Shown here piece after piece: positions 16,049 to 25,550 of a DNA stretch of 64,000 nt; the first letter of the stretch is position 1, and every line of letters begins with the position of its first letter. The notes beneath the pieces were generated by a model. That model was not told the DNA's origin, did not search any database, and saw nothing but the letters and a program-made list of their open reading frames with translations. Made by a program: the position numbers and the translations under genes. Source of the stretch: Bradyrhizobium yuanmingense (GTDB lineage: Bacteria > Pseudomonadota > Alphaproteobacteria > Rhizobiales > Xanthobacteraceae); the NCBI RefSeq assembly GCF_900094575.1, contig NZ_FMAE01000009.1, positions 277,339 to 341,338 on the forward strand, written 5' to 3'.

Positions 16049-16350
16049 TACGCGCCTTCGATCTTGAAATGGCAGAGTGTCGCCCCCTTGGGCGAATAGT
16101 TTGGCACGTCGGCTGCGACCTTCCGGCCGATCTCCGAACCGAGCGCCGCGTCCATCGCAGCCGCATCGGAGAAGAATGCCTGGAAGATGCAGAACGGCGC
16201 CTCCCCCGGTCCGAGTCGTTGGGGGAAAGCGTAATGATGACGCACCAGACCAGGGAGCGTCGCTGCCAGGGGGGCATGCTTGTCGACGTAGTAGGCCCTG
16301 AAGGCCGATGGATCCTCGGGCGTCGGGTAAAGAACGGTCAGGCAATGCAT
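16048..16350 (-). CDS. EthD-domain protein
   Basis: This 100-residue protein carries an EthD/dimeric alpha-beta barrel domain: MHCLTVLYPTPEDPSAFRAYYVDKHAPLA with the conserved YYxxxHxPLA pattern, and later FCIFQAFFSDAAAMDAALGSE. EthD proteins accompany oxygenases and sometimes act on reactive products. Here it sits between the StyA-like monooxygenase and its flavin reductase, so a role in handling the epoxide or oxidised indole product is plausible but inferred. Confidence 0.83.
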   Translation of the reverse strand: MHCLTVLYPTPEDPSAFRAYYVDKHAPLAATLPGLVRHHYAFPQRLGPGEAPFCIFQAFFSDAAAMDAALGSEIGRKVAADVPNYSPKGATLCHFKIEGA

Positions 16351-16419
16351 TGGTGTTCCTCTCAGACATGGTTCAGCATCCGCCCAGGAGCGGAACTGAG
16401 TCCGTACGGCGGTTCGTCG

Positions 16420-17670
16420 TCAGGCGGCGATCCTGCCGCTTCTATCGATCCAGGCGTGGATGCGTTTGTCGCTCGCCAGACGATCCCACTGGCGCTCCGG
16501 ATAATTGAAGTTCTCGGTGAACTCGTCGCAAAGCTCCCGGTCCTGCGACATGGCGAAGATCAGCCGGCCCATGGCGTCCGATGGCGGCTGCAGCATCATG
16601 TTGGTCCAGCGGGCAGCGGCAAGCACGCGGTTCTCGCGCGCACGGTCGACGTCCTCGACGAAGCGCGCATCGAATGCCACCGCATCGACGATCGCCTTGC
16701 CGAGCTCGAAGGCCGCATATGAGGCCATGTTGGCGCCCTGGCCCATCAAGGGATCGACGACGGAGTGAACGTCGCCCAAGGCAATGGCGAGCTTGTCGCC
16801 GTCGAAAGCCACCCAGGACTGCCGCACCGTTGGCACCACCGCGCCTTGCAGCAGGTCGAGAGGCTGGGCCAGCCCGAAGCGGTGCGTGTCGATGCGGTTG
16901 TAGGTGTGCGGATGATGCTTTTCCAGCTTGTCCAGAAGGGTCTGGCGGAATGCTGCCGGGTTGGCATCGTAGCTGAGCGAGACCAGGTCGGCCATGTCGC
17001 CGCCGGGAATGTTTTCCATCAACAGCGCCGTTTTCATGCCGCCGAAGCTCAGCGTGGGGATGACGATCATCTCGCCATGGCCGGGCGAGACGGAGAGGGT
17101 GACACCGCGTGGATCGTCACCATCGGGGCTGCCGTGATCGACGCCATCGTACAGGCCGACGCAAAGCAGGCGCTGCGGCCGCGTGTACGGAGAGAGTTCG
17201 GGCCGGTGAGCGAACATGCGCCCGAGGGCGCCCTTGCCGGTGGAGACGACGAGAAGGTCGAAGCGCGAGACCAGCGCGGGGATGTCGTCATCCTGAATGC
17301 TGGCATACTCGATCAGGCCGCCACGATCCTCGAAGTCCTTCATCAGGGCCGGCAGGTAGATTCGATAATCCACCGCGCGGCTCGGCCGCTGAAATGCACC
17401 GCGGAACAGGAGCCCGCCATCCGGGAAATTAAAGAAATGATCGTGGTGGTGATAGACCACTCGAGGATCGTCCCAGTGGTTCACTCCGAGCTCGTTCTCG
17501 CGCGCGATGGTGACGCTGTGATGCGCGACGGTATTCATCAGCCGTGTCGCCGCATACTGCTCCGGGGCGCGGTCCGTCAGCACGGTTGCCGCAATGCCCT
17601 GCTTCTGCAGGTAGAGCGCCAGATGCAGGCCGCCGATGCCGGCCCCGAGAATGCCGATCGATTTGCTCAT
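16420..17670 (-). CDS. styA: StyA-type FAD-dependent styrene/indole monooxygenase
   Basis: The 416-residue protein closely follows the StyA pattern along its full length. It has the FAD-binding IGILGAGIGGLHLALYLQKQG at the N-terminus, then RLMNTVAHHSVTIARENEL, RAVDYRIYLPALM, LLVVSTGKGALG, LSVSPGHGEMIVIPTLSF, DPLMGQGANMASYAA, and TENFNYPERQWDRLAS near the end. StyA uses reduced FAD from a separate reductase to epoxidise styrene or oxidise indole. The ATG at 17670 begins directly at the dinucleotide-binding strand. With EthD and the reductase it forms a three-gene unit divergent from a LysR gene. Indole is the more natural substrate in soil bacteria, but the sequence alone does not decide. Confidence 0.9.
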   Translation of the reverse strand: MSKSIGILGAGIGGLHLALYLQKQGIAATVLTDRAPEQYAATRLMNTVAHHSVTIARENELGVNHWDDPRVVYHHHDHFFNFPDGGLLFRGAFQRPSRAVDYRIYLPALMKDFEDRGGLIEYASIQDDDIPALVSRFDLLVVSTGKGALGRMFAHRPELSPYTRPQRLLCVGLYDGVDHGSPDGDDPRGVTLSVSPGHGEMIVIPTLSFGGMKTALLMENIPGGDMADLVSLSYDANPAAFRQTLLDKLEKHHPHTYNRIDTHRFGLAQPLDLLQGAVVPTVRQSWVAFDGDKLAIALGDVHSVVDPLMGQGANMASYAAFELGKAIVDAVAFDARFVEDVDRARENRVLAAARWTNMMLQPPSDAMGRLIFAMSQDRELCDEFTENFNYPERQWDRLASDKRIHAWIDRSGRIAA

Positions 17671-17712
17671 TCGCGTTCCTCCCCTGAACGCAGGAAGGCT
17701 AGACCGGACCAG

Positions 17713-17727
17713 CCATGCCGTATATGG
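17713..17727. promoter_or_regulatory. Candidate LysR operator, CCAT-N7-ATGG
   Basis: In the 93-base AT-rich gap between styA and the divergent LysR gene there is a 15-base interrupted dyad, CCATGCCGTATATGG. Size and place suit a LysR recognition box. A weaker GGAAT...ATTCC pair lies just to its right. The call rests on symmetry only. Confidence 0.4.
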
Positions 17728-17763
17728 AATGGTCAGAATAATATAAATTCCGGCGAGGAATGA

Positions 17764-18660
17764 ATGGACCGGATCGAGGCGCTGCAGACCTTCATCCGGG
17801 TGATGGAGGCAGGGAGTTTCACCCAGGCCGCCGACGACCTCGGTTTGGGGCAACCGGCGATCAGCAAGCGCATCGCGCTGCTGGAAGCCGAGTTTCGCTG
17901 CCGGCTGTTCGTGCGCACCACGCGCAAGCTGCGGCCGACCCCGGAAGCCGACCGCGTCTTGAAATACGCCAAGGACATCGTCGCGCTGCTCGAGAGCGCG
18001 GGCGCGCCGACGCAGAGCCGGATCGGCAATCCGTCAGGGACGTTGCGCATGACGGTGCCGACCTCGTTCGGCCGCTTCTTCTTCCGTGAGATCTTCGCCG
18101 AATACACCCGCCGCTATCCCGATGTCCGGCTGGACGTCAGCTTTACGGAACAGTTCGTCGACCTCATCGAAACCGGGACCGAGCTTGCGATCCGGATCGG
18201 CAGTCTCAATTCGAGTTCGTTGGTGGCGCGGCGGGTGGGCACCATCAAACGCCTGCTGGTGGCGGCGCCCGCGCTGCTTGCGCGTCATCAGGTGCCTTCG
18301 CTGCCGGACCATCTGCGCCGCATGCCCTGCGTCACCTACTCACGCCTGTCGCAGAAGAATCAGTGGACGTTCGAATCCGAAACCGGCCGTTACGTCGTGG
18401 ACATCGCGCCGGCGATGACCTGTGACGATGCGGACGTGATGACGCTGGCTGCATTGGAGGGGATAGGCGTCGCCGTGCTGCCGAACTGGTGCACCGTCGA
18501 GCACATCGCGGCCGGCCGTCTCGTCCATGTGCTGCCCGACTTCGTCGTGCCGCCGCTGCCCATGCACATCGTCTATCCCGACCCGCAATGGATGTCACAC
18601 CGGGCGCGACTGTTCCGCGATCTGATCATCGAACGTGCGGACGTCTTTGCGCTCGCGTGA
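17764..18660 (+). CDS. LysR-family transcriptional regulator
   Basis: The 298-residue protein has a LysR DNA-binding domain (MDRIEALQTFIRVMEAGSFTQAADDLGLGQPAISKRI) and an effector domain beginning SGTLRMTVPTSFGRFFFREIFAEYTRRYPDVRLDVSF, of the CrgA-like subgroup. It is divergent from the styA operon with only 93 bases between starts, so it probably controls that operon. The ligand is presumably indole, an oxidised product or a related aromatic, which is inference. Confidence 0.9.
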   Translation: MDRIEALQTFIRVMEAGSFTQAADDLGLGQPAISKRIALLEAEFRCRLFVRTTRKLRPTPEADRVLKYAKDIVALLESAGAPTQSRIGNPSGTLRMTVPTSFGRFFFREIFAEYTRRYPDVRLDVSFTEQFVDLIETGTELAIRIGSLNSSSLVARRVGTIKRLLVAAPALLARHQVPSLPDHLRRMPCVTYSRLSQKNQWTFESETGRYVVDIAPAMTCDDADVMTLAALEGIGVAVLPNWCTVEHIAAGRLVHVLPDFVVPPLPMHIVYPDPQWMSHRARLFRDLIIERADVFALA

Positions 18661-18947
18661 TCGCTTTCGAAACGTCGATCTCGCCCCTTCGGCAACCACG
18701 GAAACTGGCTCGTTCCGTTGAGTGTTCGGCGTCTGTAAAGGGTCACAACGCGAAGAACTCAGGTTGAGCAAACGCGGAAGTCGCGCTCATTCGATCAGCT
18801 CGTTGTGCAGATAAGTCCTTGGCTCAGATGTCATTTCGGCAGCCCGGGGGAATGTGCCAGCACGCCGGTTGATGGAAACGCGGTTCGGGGATGAGAAAAA
18901 AGGAGCTTCCGATTTCGGCGCAGCGGAGTTGATACCGCATGGGATCA

Positions 18948-18983
18948 CCACAGTGGTGCTCTGACCTTCCGCCGCCACTGTGG
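18948..18983. repeat. Hairpin in a 460-base gene-free stretch (18661-19122)
   Basis: The gap after the LysR gene contains a perfect 9-base inverted repeat (CCACAGTGG at 18948-18956 and CCACTGTGG at 18975-18983) with an 18-base loop, and otherwise no recognisable gene. The end of the gap should carry the promoter of the small membrane protein. No function can be given to the hairpin. Confidence 0.35.
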
Positions 18984-19122
18984 GGCCAAGTCGCTCGGGC
19001 GGGGGTCGCATGGTGGTCGGCACGAGACGGAAAGTTCCACTCCGGCGGCCTGCCTGTGACTGCGTCCGTATAGGCAAATCGCGGAGCGACGCTCCGACAT
19101 CGGCTTTCGGGGAGCACGCGTC

Positions 19123-19365
19123 ATGGATGAAGTCCTGCGTTGGGTGGCGACAGTCGGCACGATTGGGGCCGGGCTGATCCTAGCTGCCCGGGCGCGGCCA
19201 CTCATTACCGGCTGGGCCTTCGTCGTGCTGAGCGGTGCATCGGTGATCTGGATCGTCGTCGGCTATCTAACAGCGGAATATGCGCTGATGGTGCAAAACG
19301 TGGTGGTGACACTTATCAACGTGTTCGGCGTCTACCGATGGCTGATCTGGAAAGGAAATGTATGA
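19123..19365 (+). CDS. Small membrane protein, unknown function
   Basis: The 80-residue protein has three hydrophobic segments (about 7-22, 28-48 and 53-72) and ends NVFGVYRWLIWKG. It resembles small PnuC-like or CBU_0592-type membrane proteins, but I cannot assign a family with confidence. A GGGGAG ribosome site lies 9 bases before the ATG, which supports a real gene. It is isolated, with no helpful neighbour. Confidence 0.6.
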   Translation: MDEVLRWVATVGTIGAGLILAARARPLITGWAFVVLSGASVIWIVVGYLTAEYALMVQNVVVTLINVFGVYRWLIWKGNV

Positions 19366-19501
19366 AAGCGTTCTGCCTGCGCGCTCTGCCGCCCGCGCGC
19401 CAATTGTCGGCACGCAGGTTACTTCCGATTTCCGCGATGAGCCGAGAACAGAGACGCTGCCTGGACCTGCACCTCTGGGCCACATTCGGACATGCGCGTC
19501 G

Positions 19502-19888
19502 TTAGGCTGACGAAGATCCTTCAACAATCTTCCAATACGAGTCCTTGCGGATCACCTCGTCCGCGCGAAAAGTGTAAAAGTCACATCCTCGGACCTCGAT
19601 CTTTTTTCCTTCACCTGTAGTGCCCGTTAGCGTCCATTTTGAAATGCCCGTGTTTGCCATCGTATCCACAAAATGCTCGGCGTCGCCGTAGTGAACATCC
19701 GGTAAGCCTTCAAAGCGCGTCGCGAGCCCGTCTCGTACGTTGCGTTTGCCCTCGAAGCGAGATCCCCAAGGCTTGCTTCCCCTCGGCATCTCCAAGACAC
19801 AATCGTCAGCAAAGAACTCCATGATGGAATCCAAGTCGTGCGCGTTGAACGCTTCACACAGCGCCGTCAATTTCGATCGAATGTCCAT
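19502..19888 (-). CDS. SnoaL/NTF2-like protein
   Basis: The 128-residue protein has the NTF2-like fold pattern: LTALCEAFNAHDLDSIMEFFADDCVLEMPRG near the N-terminus, then FEGKRNVRDGLATRF, and KIEVRGCDFYTFRADEVIRKDSYWKIVE at the end. Such proteins act as small isomerases, hydrolases or ligand binders; the substrate cannot be read from sequence. I place the start at 19888, where GGAGGGAAGG directly precedes the ATG; an in-frame ATG at 19900 is an alternative. The gene stands alone. Confidence 0.75.
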   Translation of the reverse strand: MDIRSKLTALCEAFNAHDLDSIMEFFADDCVLEMPRGSKPWGSRFEGKRNVRDGLATRFEGLPDVHYGDAEHFVDTMANTGISKWTLTGTTGEGKKIEVRGCDFYTFRADEVIRKDSYWKIVEGSSSA

Positions 19889-20096
19889 CCTTCCCTCCAT
19901 CGAGTTCCCGGAAGGGATACAATAACACAAGGGCACACAGGTGAGTTGAAGGGCCGATTAGACGTCTGGTCGATGGCGCCTTCGGGTCACAAAGCGCCCT
20001 CCCCAGGGCAGGACGGTGCGTCCGCCAGTTCGGTGAGAACAGACAGCAGATTTATCAGCATGCCACCGCCTCCAACCGGCACATGCACAGTGCACT

Positions 20097-21751
20097 CTAA
20101 AGCGCCGGCAAGCCGGGTGGCGGCTTGCGCTTGGCGGAGGCCTGCTCATACGCGTAGGCCAGGCGCAGCAGCTTGTGTTCGCTCCAGGCGCGGCCTGCGA
20201 AGGTAACGCCGAACGGATAATCGGGCGTGTCCTTGCCGTCGACGCCGGCGACGAAGCCGCACGGCACGAGGACACTGGGATAGCCCGCCCTGGCGGCGAT
20301 TGCGGCGCCTTCGCTGCCCGGGAACAGCACGGCGTCGAGCTTGTGCTGGTTCATGTAGGCATCCATGCCGCGGGTCCTGGCGCTGAGCAGGTCCATGGCG
20401 AGTGCCGCCTTGTACTCGCGTTCGCTTAGGTCGCCCCGGGTGAGGTCGGCTGCGAGGAAGTTGTCCTGGCCGAAGCGGAGCGCCTTGCCCGCATTGGCCT
20501 CGTTGAAGGTCACGATGTCGGTCATGGTCTTGATGGTGGTGTTGGTCGCCCAATCCCTCAGGTAGAGGTTGAGATCTCGTTTCAGCTCGTAGATGAAGAC
20601 GATCCGCTGCGGGACCGCATTGCCCCTGTTGGCGCTCAGCGGATTGCGGTTGAGCACGGCCATGATCGTACCCGGTCCGCTCATCCAGCCGGCTGTCGGA
20701 ATGCTGGCGCGCACGATCACGGCGCCGAGATCCTCCAGCACCTTGATCGCTTCCCCTACCACCTTCGCTCCTTTGAGGGGCAGCTTGCGGAAGAAGGGAT
20801 CATTCAGCGGATCGGCGGGATCGCTCGGCACGCCGATGCGCGCACCTTTCATCGCATCGCGCGTCAGACCGGCGGTGTAATCGGCCGGCCGCCGCTGCTT
20901 TTGCGTCGCCGGATCGAGCGGGTCCTTGGCCGCGAGCACATTGAGCAGCAGCGCCGCGTCGCGCACGGTCCGCGTCATCGGCCCCGCGGTGTCCTGACTA
21001 TGCGAGATCGGCACGATGCCGGCACGGCTGATGAGCCCGACCGTCGGCTTCACGGTGACGAGGCCATTCTGGCTGGCGGGAAAGAGCAGCGAGCCCGAGG
21101 TCTCCGTGCCGATCGAGGCCGCACACAAGCCCGCCGCCACCGCGACCGCCGAACCCGCGCTCGAGCCGCCCGGGGACACGACGGGGATGCCGTGATCGTC
21201 GGCCAGCGCCGGCGCATAGGGATTCTTGACCTGACCGCCCAGCGACGAATAGCCGGAAGGCATGTCGACCGCGAGCATGTTGGAGAACTCGGTCAGATTC
21301 GCCTTGCCGAGGATCACCGCGCCGGCCTCGCGCAGCAGCTTGACGAGCGTTGCATCGTCCCGGGCGCGGGCGCCTTCCAGCGCCAGCGAGCCCGCCGTGG
21401 TCGGCTGAGCGTCGCCGGTCGCGATGTTGTCCCTCACAAGGATCGGGATGCCGGCCAGCGGCCGCTTGGCCGACGGCTTGACGCCGTCGAGCCTGTCCGC
21501 AATCACGAGCGCGTCGGGATTGAGCGCGCGGACCGCATTGAGCTTGGCCCGTCGCGGTCGTAGGCTTCAATGCGCGCGCGATAGGCTTTGAGCAGCGCCG
21601 TGGCAGTGACATGCCCATCGGCCAAAGCATGAGCGATATCGCTCATCGACGCATGATCGAGCCTTGCATGATCAAGCTTTGGGGAGATCGGCGCCTCGGC
21701 GCTGACGGCCGCCGCGGCAATGCCGGCATTGCGGCGGGATGATTTCTGCAC
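20097..21751 (-). pseudogene. Amidase-signature protein, frameshifted, catalytic Lys replaced
   Basis: The main frame (20097 to about 21545) encodes most of an amidase-signature protein: GGSSAGSAVAVAAGL, GTETSGSLLFPASQ and GLISRAGIVPISHSQDTAGPMTRTV. The N-terminal part, with ALADGHVTATALLKAYRARIEAYDRDGP, lies in a different frame from a GTG at 21751. The frames meet near 21543-21552, where one missing base (GGGCC-AAG) restores DGP-KLNAVRALNPDAL. In addition the catalytic Lys of GIPxxxKDN is Arg (GIPILVRDN). It could be a true pseudogene or, for the frameshift only, a sequencing error. It lies directly after the amide/peptide importer. Confidence 0.82.
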
Positions 21752-21979
21752 GGCTGCCTCGACCGACGGCGCGCGTCTCCACCACGAGACTCGAGCATGC
21801 CATCATGCCAGTGTTTTGCCCGACGGGTCAACTTTCGGGCGCATCGCGTCGATCACACAGGCGCAACGTGCAAGCCATTGAAATGACTGACCCCGGCTAC
21901 TGTGCATGGGGTTGTTTTTCGGGTTTTGTTTGGAGCTGCCCTCTCCAACGCGTGGAGAGGGCACAGCAATGGACGCCGC

Positions 21980-23473
21980 CTATTCCCAATACCAAGCGGA
22001 GAAGTCGTTCTCGAACTGCGGGACTTCCTTCCAGACGCCCTTCAGCTTCTTGTTGATGACGGTGGGCCATTGCGGCTGGAACAGGTAAGCCGAGACTGCA
22101 TCGGTCGCCAGCATGCGCTGGGCATCGCCAAGCAGCTTGGCGCGGCCGGCTTCGTCCGGCGTCGAGACGATCTGCTTGTAGAGCGCGTTGAACTTCTCGT
22201 TGTTGTAACCGAGGTAGTAGTCCGGCTCCGTGATCTTGACGAGGTCGAACGGCTCGACATGGCTGACGATGGTGAGATCGAAATTGTGCGGGCCATTGCC
22301 GGCGAACACCTGCGACAGCCATTGCGCCCATTCGACGTTCTCGATCTTGGCGATGATGCCGACCTTGGCGAGCTGGGCGGCGACGATCTCGCCGCCTTGC
22401 CGCGCATAGGGTGGCGGCGGCAGCTTCAATGACAGTTCGAGCGGCGTGATGACGCCGGCTTCAGTCAGCAGCTTCTTGGCCTTCTCGGGATCGTACGGGT
22501 TGATGCCGGTGGTGTCGACATAGCCGAGCGATCCCGGCGTGTAGAAGCTGCCGATCGGCGTGCCGTAACCCTCGACCGCGCCGTCGATCAAGGCCTTGCG
22601 GTCGATCGCGGCGAGGATGGCGCGGCGAACGCGGACGTCGTCGAGCGGCTTCTTGCGGTGGTTGATGGCCACGATGGTCTTGGCCCTGGAGCCGCCGATC
22701 AGCACCGTGAAGCGCGGATCAGACTTGAACTGAGCAACCACGCGGGTCGCGATGCGCGGGAATGCGTCGACGTCGTTCGAGAGCAACGCCGCGGCCTGCG
22801 CCGCCGGATCGGAGATGAAGCGGATCGTCACCTTCGACAGCTTGATCGCAGAGGCGTTGCGGTAGTCGGCCCATTTGTTCAGCGTGATCGAAGAGCCCTT
22901 GGCCCAGGCGCCAAGCTGGTATGGTCCGGTGCCGACCGGCTGCGTGACATTGGTGCCAGCGCTCTTCGGCTCGACGATCGAGCCGCCCGCCTGGCCGAGC
23001 AGGAACGGCAGGTTCGGCTCGGAATATTTCACCGTGATCACGACGGTGTCGGCGTCGGGCGTCTCGACCTTCTCGAAGGCCTGGTACAGGCTCTTGTCCT
23101 TGTTGGTGCTGGTGGGCGCCGCGTTGCGCTCGAACGAGAACTTCACCGCCGCGGAATCGAACGCTTCGCCATTGTGGAATTTGACGCCCTTGCGCAGTTT
23201 GAACGTATAGGTCTTCAGATCGGGCGACGCGGTCCAGCTCTCGGCGAGCAGCGGTGAGGTGGAGCCGTCCTCGTTGATCTTGGTCAGCGTCTCATAGATA
23301 TTGTAGAGCGTGACCTCGGCGATCGCGGCCGCGGCGGCGTTGGTGGGGTCGAGCCCCGGCGGCTCAAGGGTCATCCCCATGACGACGCTGTCCTTCTTGC
23401 TCTGCGCCAGCACCGGCAAAGGCGCCGCGACGAGCGCAGCGGCAAAGGCGACGATCGACAGTTTCCTGAACAT
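21980..23473 (-). CDS. Peptide/amide ABC transporter substrate-binding protein (SBP_bac_5)
   Basis: The 497-residue protein has a Sec signal peptide (FRKLSIVAFAAALVAAPLPVLAQ, residues 2-24) and the family 5 pattern: MTLEPPGLDPTNAA, LAESWTASPDLKTYTFKLRKGVKFHNGE, TQPVGTGPYQL, and PLDDVRVRRAILAAIDRKALI. It delivers peptides, amides or similar solutes to the DppBCDF-like transporter encoded upstream in the same direction. The ATG at 23473 is preceded by GGGGAG. It is the last transporter gene in the unit, 56 bases after the second ATPase. Confidence 0.92.
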   Translation of the reverse strand: MFRKLSIVAFAAALVAAPLPVLAQSKKDSVVMGMTLEPPGLDPTNAAAAAIAEVTLYNIYETLTKINEDGSTSPLLAESWTASPDLKTYTFKLRKGVKFHNGEAFDSAAVKFSFERNAAPTSTNKDKSLYQAFEKVETPDADTVVITVKYSEPNLPFLLGQAGGSIVEPKSAGTNVTQPVGTGPYQLGAWAKGSSITLNKWADYRNASAIKLSKVTIRFISDPAAQAAALLSNDVDAFPRIATRVVAQFKSDPRFTVLIGGSRAKTIVAINHRKKPLDDVRVRRAILAAIDRKALIDGAVEGYGTPIGSFYTPGSLGYVDTTGINPYDPEKAKKLLTEAGVITPLELSLKLPPPPYARQGGEIVAAQLAKVGIIAKIENVEWAQWLSQVFAGNGPHNFDLTIVSHVEPFDLVKITEPDYYLGYNNEKFNALYKQIVSTPDEAGRAKLLGDAQRMLATDAVSAYLFQPQWPTVINKKLKGVWKEVPQFENDFSAWYWE

Positions 23474-23529
23474 GCGCGAACTCCCCGACCAATCCTGTTT
23501 CCAGCTTAACGCCAATCCTGCCCCGGACA

Positions 23530-24534
23530 CTAACCTTCCATGGCCGCCTGCGGCAACGCCATCACAGCCTCGGCCTTGTGGCAGGCGGCAAGGTGCCCCT
23601 CGCCCACCTTGCGTAACTCAGGCGGAACCTCGCGGCAATGCTGGTCGCCAAGCGGGCAGCGCGATGCATAGGGGCATCCGGTCGTCACCGCCGAGTGCGA
23701 GGCGATCGCCTGGGCCCCGCGGCGGCGCCGGCCACCTCCGGCGCGAGCCCGCGGCACCGCCTCCAGCAGCGCCCGCGTATAGGGATGGGCGCAGCGCTCG
23801 AACAAATCCTCTGGCCGCCCCTGCTCGACGATGCGGCCGAGATACATCACCGCGACCTCGTCGCAGAGATAGTCGACCACGGCGAGGTCATGGCTGATCA
23901 GGATGTAGCTCAGGCCGAACTGCTCCTGGAGGTCCTGCATCAGGTTCAGCACCTGGGCCTGCACGGAGACGTCGAGCGCCGAGACCGGCTCGTCGGCAAC
24001 GATCAGCTTCGGCTGGGTGATCAGCGCACGCGCAATCGCGATGCGCTGGCGCTGGCCGCCGGAGAATTCGTGCGGATATTTTTCCATGTCCGCATCGCGC
24101 AAGCCGACCTGGCGCAGCACCGCGGCGACGCGGTCGCGGAACGTGGTGCGGTCGGCACCTTCCAGCACGGTCAGCGGCTCGGCGACGATCCGCGCGATGG
24201 TCTGCCGCGGATCGAGCGATCCATAGGGATCCTGGAACACCATCTGGAAATCGCGCCGGGCGCGGCGCAGCTCGTCGGCCGGCAAGCGGTTGAGATCGCG
24301 CCCGAGCAGCGCGACCTGTCCTGCGGTCGGCCGCTCCAGCGCCATCACGACGCGCGCGAAGGTGGACTTGCCGGAGCCGGACTCGCCGACGATGCCGAGG
24401 CTCTTGCCGGCCCGGACCTGCACGCTGACGCCGTTGAGCGCGCGCACCTGTCCCGGCGGACGGAACACGCTCTCGCGCGGCAGCGTGTAGCGCTGTTCGA
24501 GATCCCTGACGTCGAGAAGCGGCGCGGTGCTCAT
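23530..24534 (-). CDS. ABC transporter ATP-binding protein (DppF/OppF type)
   Basis: The 334-residue ATPase has Walker A GESGSGKST, the Q-loop FQDPYGSLDPRQTI, signature SGGQRQRIAIARAL and Walker B LIVADEPVSALDVSVQAQ. It ends with the oligopeptide-transporter C-terminal domain (RARAGG...CPYASRCPLGDQHCREVPPELR), whose Cys pattern fits the OppF subfamily. It is translationally coupled to the upstream ATPase gene (ATGA overlap). It powers import of the solute bound by the 21980-23473 protein. Confidence 0.92.
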   Translation of the reverse strand: MSTAPLLDVRDLEQRYTLPRESVFRPPGQVRALNGVSVQVRAGKSLGIVGESGSGKSTFARVVMALERPTAGQVALLGRDLNRLPADELRRARRDFQMVFQDPYGSLDPRQTIARIVAEPLTVLEGADRTTFRDRVAAVLRQVGLRDADMEKYPHEFSGGQRQRIAIARALITQPKLIVADEPVSALDVSVQAQVLNLMQDLQEQFGLSYILISHDLAVVDYLCDEVAVMYLGRIVEQGRPEDLFERCAHPYTRALLEAVPRARAGGGRRRRGAQAIASHSAVTTGCPYASRCPLGDQHCREVPPELRKVGEGHLAACHKAEAVMALPQAAMEG

Positions 24535-25550
24535 GCGGTCAGCGCTCCGACGCGTTCGGCCATCGACACGTCCGTTCGGATGCAGCGCGCAAAATGGCCG
24601 GGGCCGACGTCCACCATCGGCGGCAGCGCCGCGCGGCACTGGTCGATCACGAGTGGACAGCGATCGGAGAAGGTGCACCCGGACGGCAGATCGGCGAGCT
24701 CCGGCACCGTGCCGGAGATCGTCCTCAGCCGCGTCCCCTTGCGCGCGCCGAGCTTGGGCCGGGCACGGAACAGGCCCTGCGTGTAGGGATGGCCCATGCG
24801 ACGGAACACCTCGTCGGTCGGGCCGCTCTCGACGACGGTGCCGCCATACATCACCATCATGCGCTGGACGTTCTCTGCAATGACGCCGAGATCGTGCGAG
24901 ATCAGGATCATGGACATGCCGCGCTCCTCGACGAGATCGGCGATGAGGTCGAGGATCTGGCCCTGGATGGTGACGTCGAGCGCGGTGGTCGGCTCGTCCG
25001 CGATCAACAGGTCCGGCTCGCACGCGAGCGCCATCGCGATGGTGACGCGCTGGCGCTGGCCGCCGGAGAACTGATGCGGATACGCATCGACACGACGTGC
25101 GGGGTCGGGCAGCCCGACGCGGTCGAGCAAAGCGATTGCTTCCCGACGTGCCTGCGCCGCCGAATAACTCTTGTGACGGCGCAGCGGCTCGGCGACCTGG
25201 TTGCCGATCGTATGCATCGGATTGAGCGCTGTCATCGGCTCCTGGAAGATCATGCTGATGCGGTTGCCGCGCAGGCGGCAATAGTCGGAATCCGCAAGTC
25301 CGACGAGTTCGTCGCCGTCCAGCTTGACGCTGCCGGTCACGACGGCACTGTCCGGCAGCAACCCCATCAACGACAACGCCGTGACCGACTTGCCGCAGCC
25401 GGACTCGCCGACGAGCCCGAGCGTCTCGCCGCGCGTCAGCGCAAAGCTAACACCGCGCACGGCCTGCGCTGGCCCGCGGCTGGTGTTGAGGCGAACGCCG
25501 AGATTGTCGACCACGATTAGCGGCATGTTGGAGCACTCGGCCATCGTCAT
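24531..25550 (-). CDS. ABC transporter ATP-binding protein (DppD/OppD type)
   Basis: The 339-residue ATPase has Walker A GESGCGKSV, FQEPMTALNPMHTIGNQ, signature FSGGQRQRVTIAMAL and Walker B LLIADEPTTALDVTIQGQ, then the OppD C-terminal region PSGCTFSDRCPLVIDQCR. The start at 25550 is chosen because it overlaps the permease stop (ATGA); the inner ATG before PLIVVDNLGV is possible. It pairs with the second ATPase as the motor of the importer. Confidence 0.92.
   Translation of the reverse strand: MTMAECSNMPLIVVDNLGVRLNTSRGPAQAVRGVSFALTRGETLGLVGESGCGKSVTALSLMGLLPDSAVVTGSVKLDGDELVGLADSDYCRLRGNRISMIFQEPMTALNPMHTIGNQVAEPLRRHKSYSAAQARREAIALLDRVGLPDPARRVDAYPHQFSGGQRQRVTIAMALACEPDLLIADEPTTALDVTIQGQILDLIADLVEERGMSMILISHDLGVIAENVQRMMVMYGGTVVESGPTDEVFRRMGHPYTQGLFRARPKLGARKGTRLRTISGTVPELADLPSGCTFSDRCPLVIDQCRAALPPMVDVGPGHFARCIRTDVSMAERVGALTA

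Noticed and set aside
18661..19122. Short minus-strand frames in the gap after the styA regulator
   Set aside because: They lack ribosome sites and family similarity, and composition is like shadows; only a hairpin is supported.
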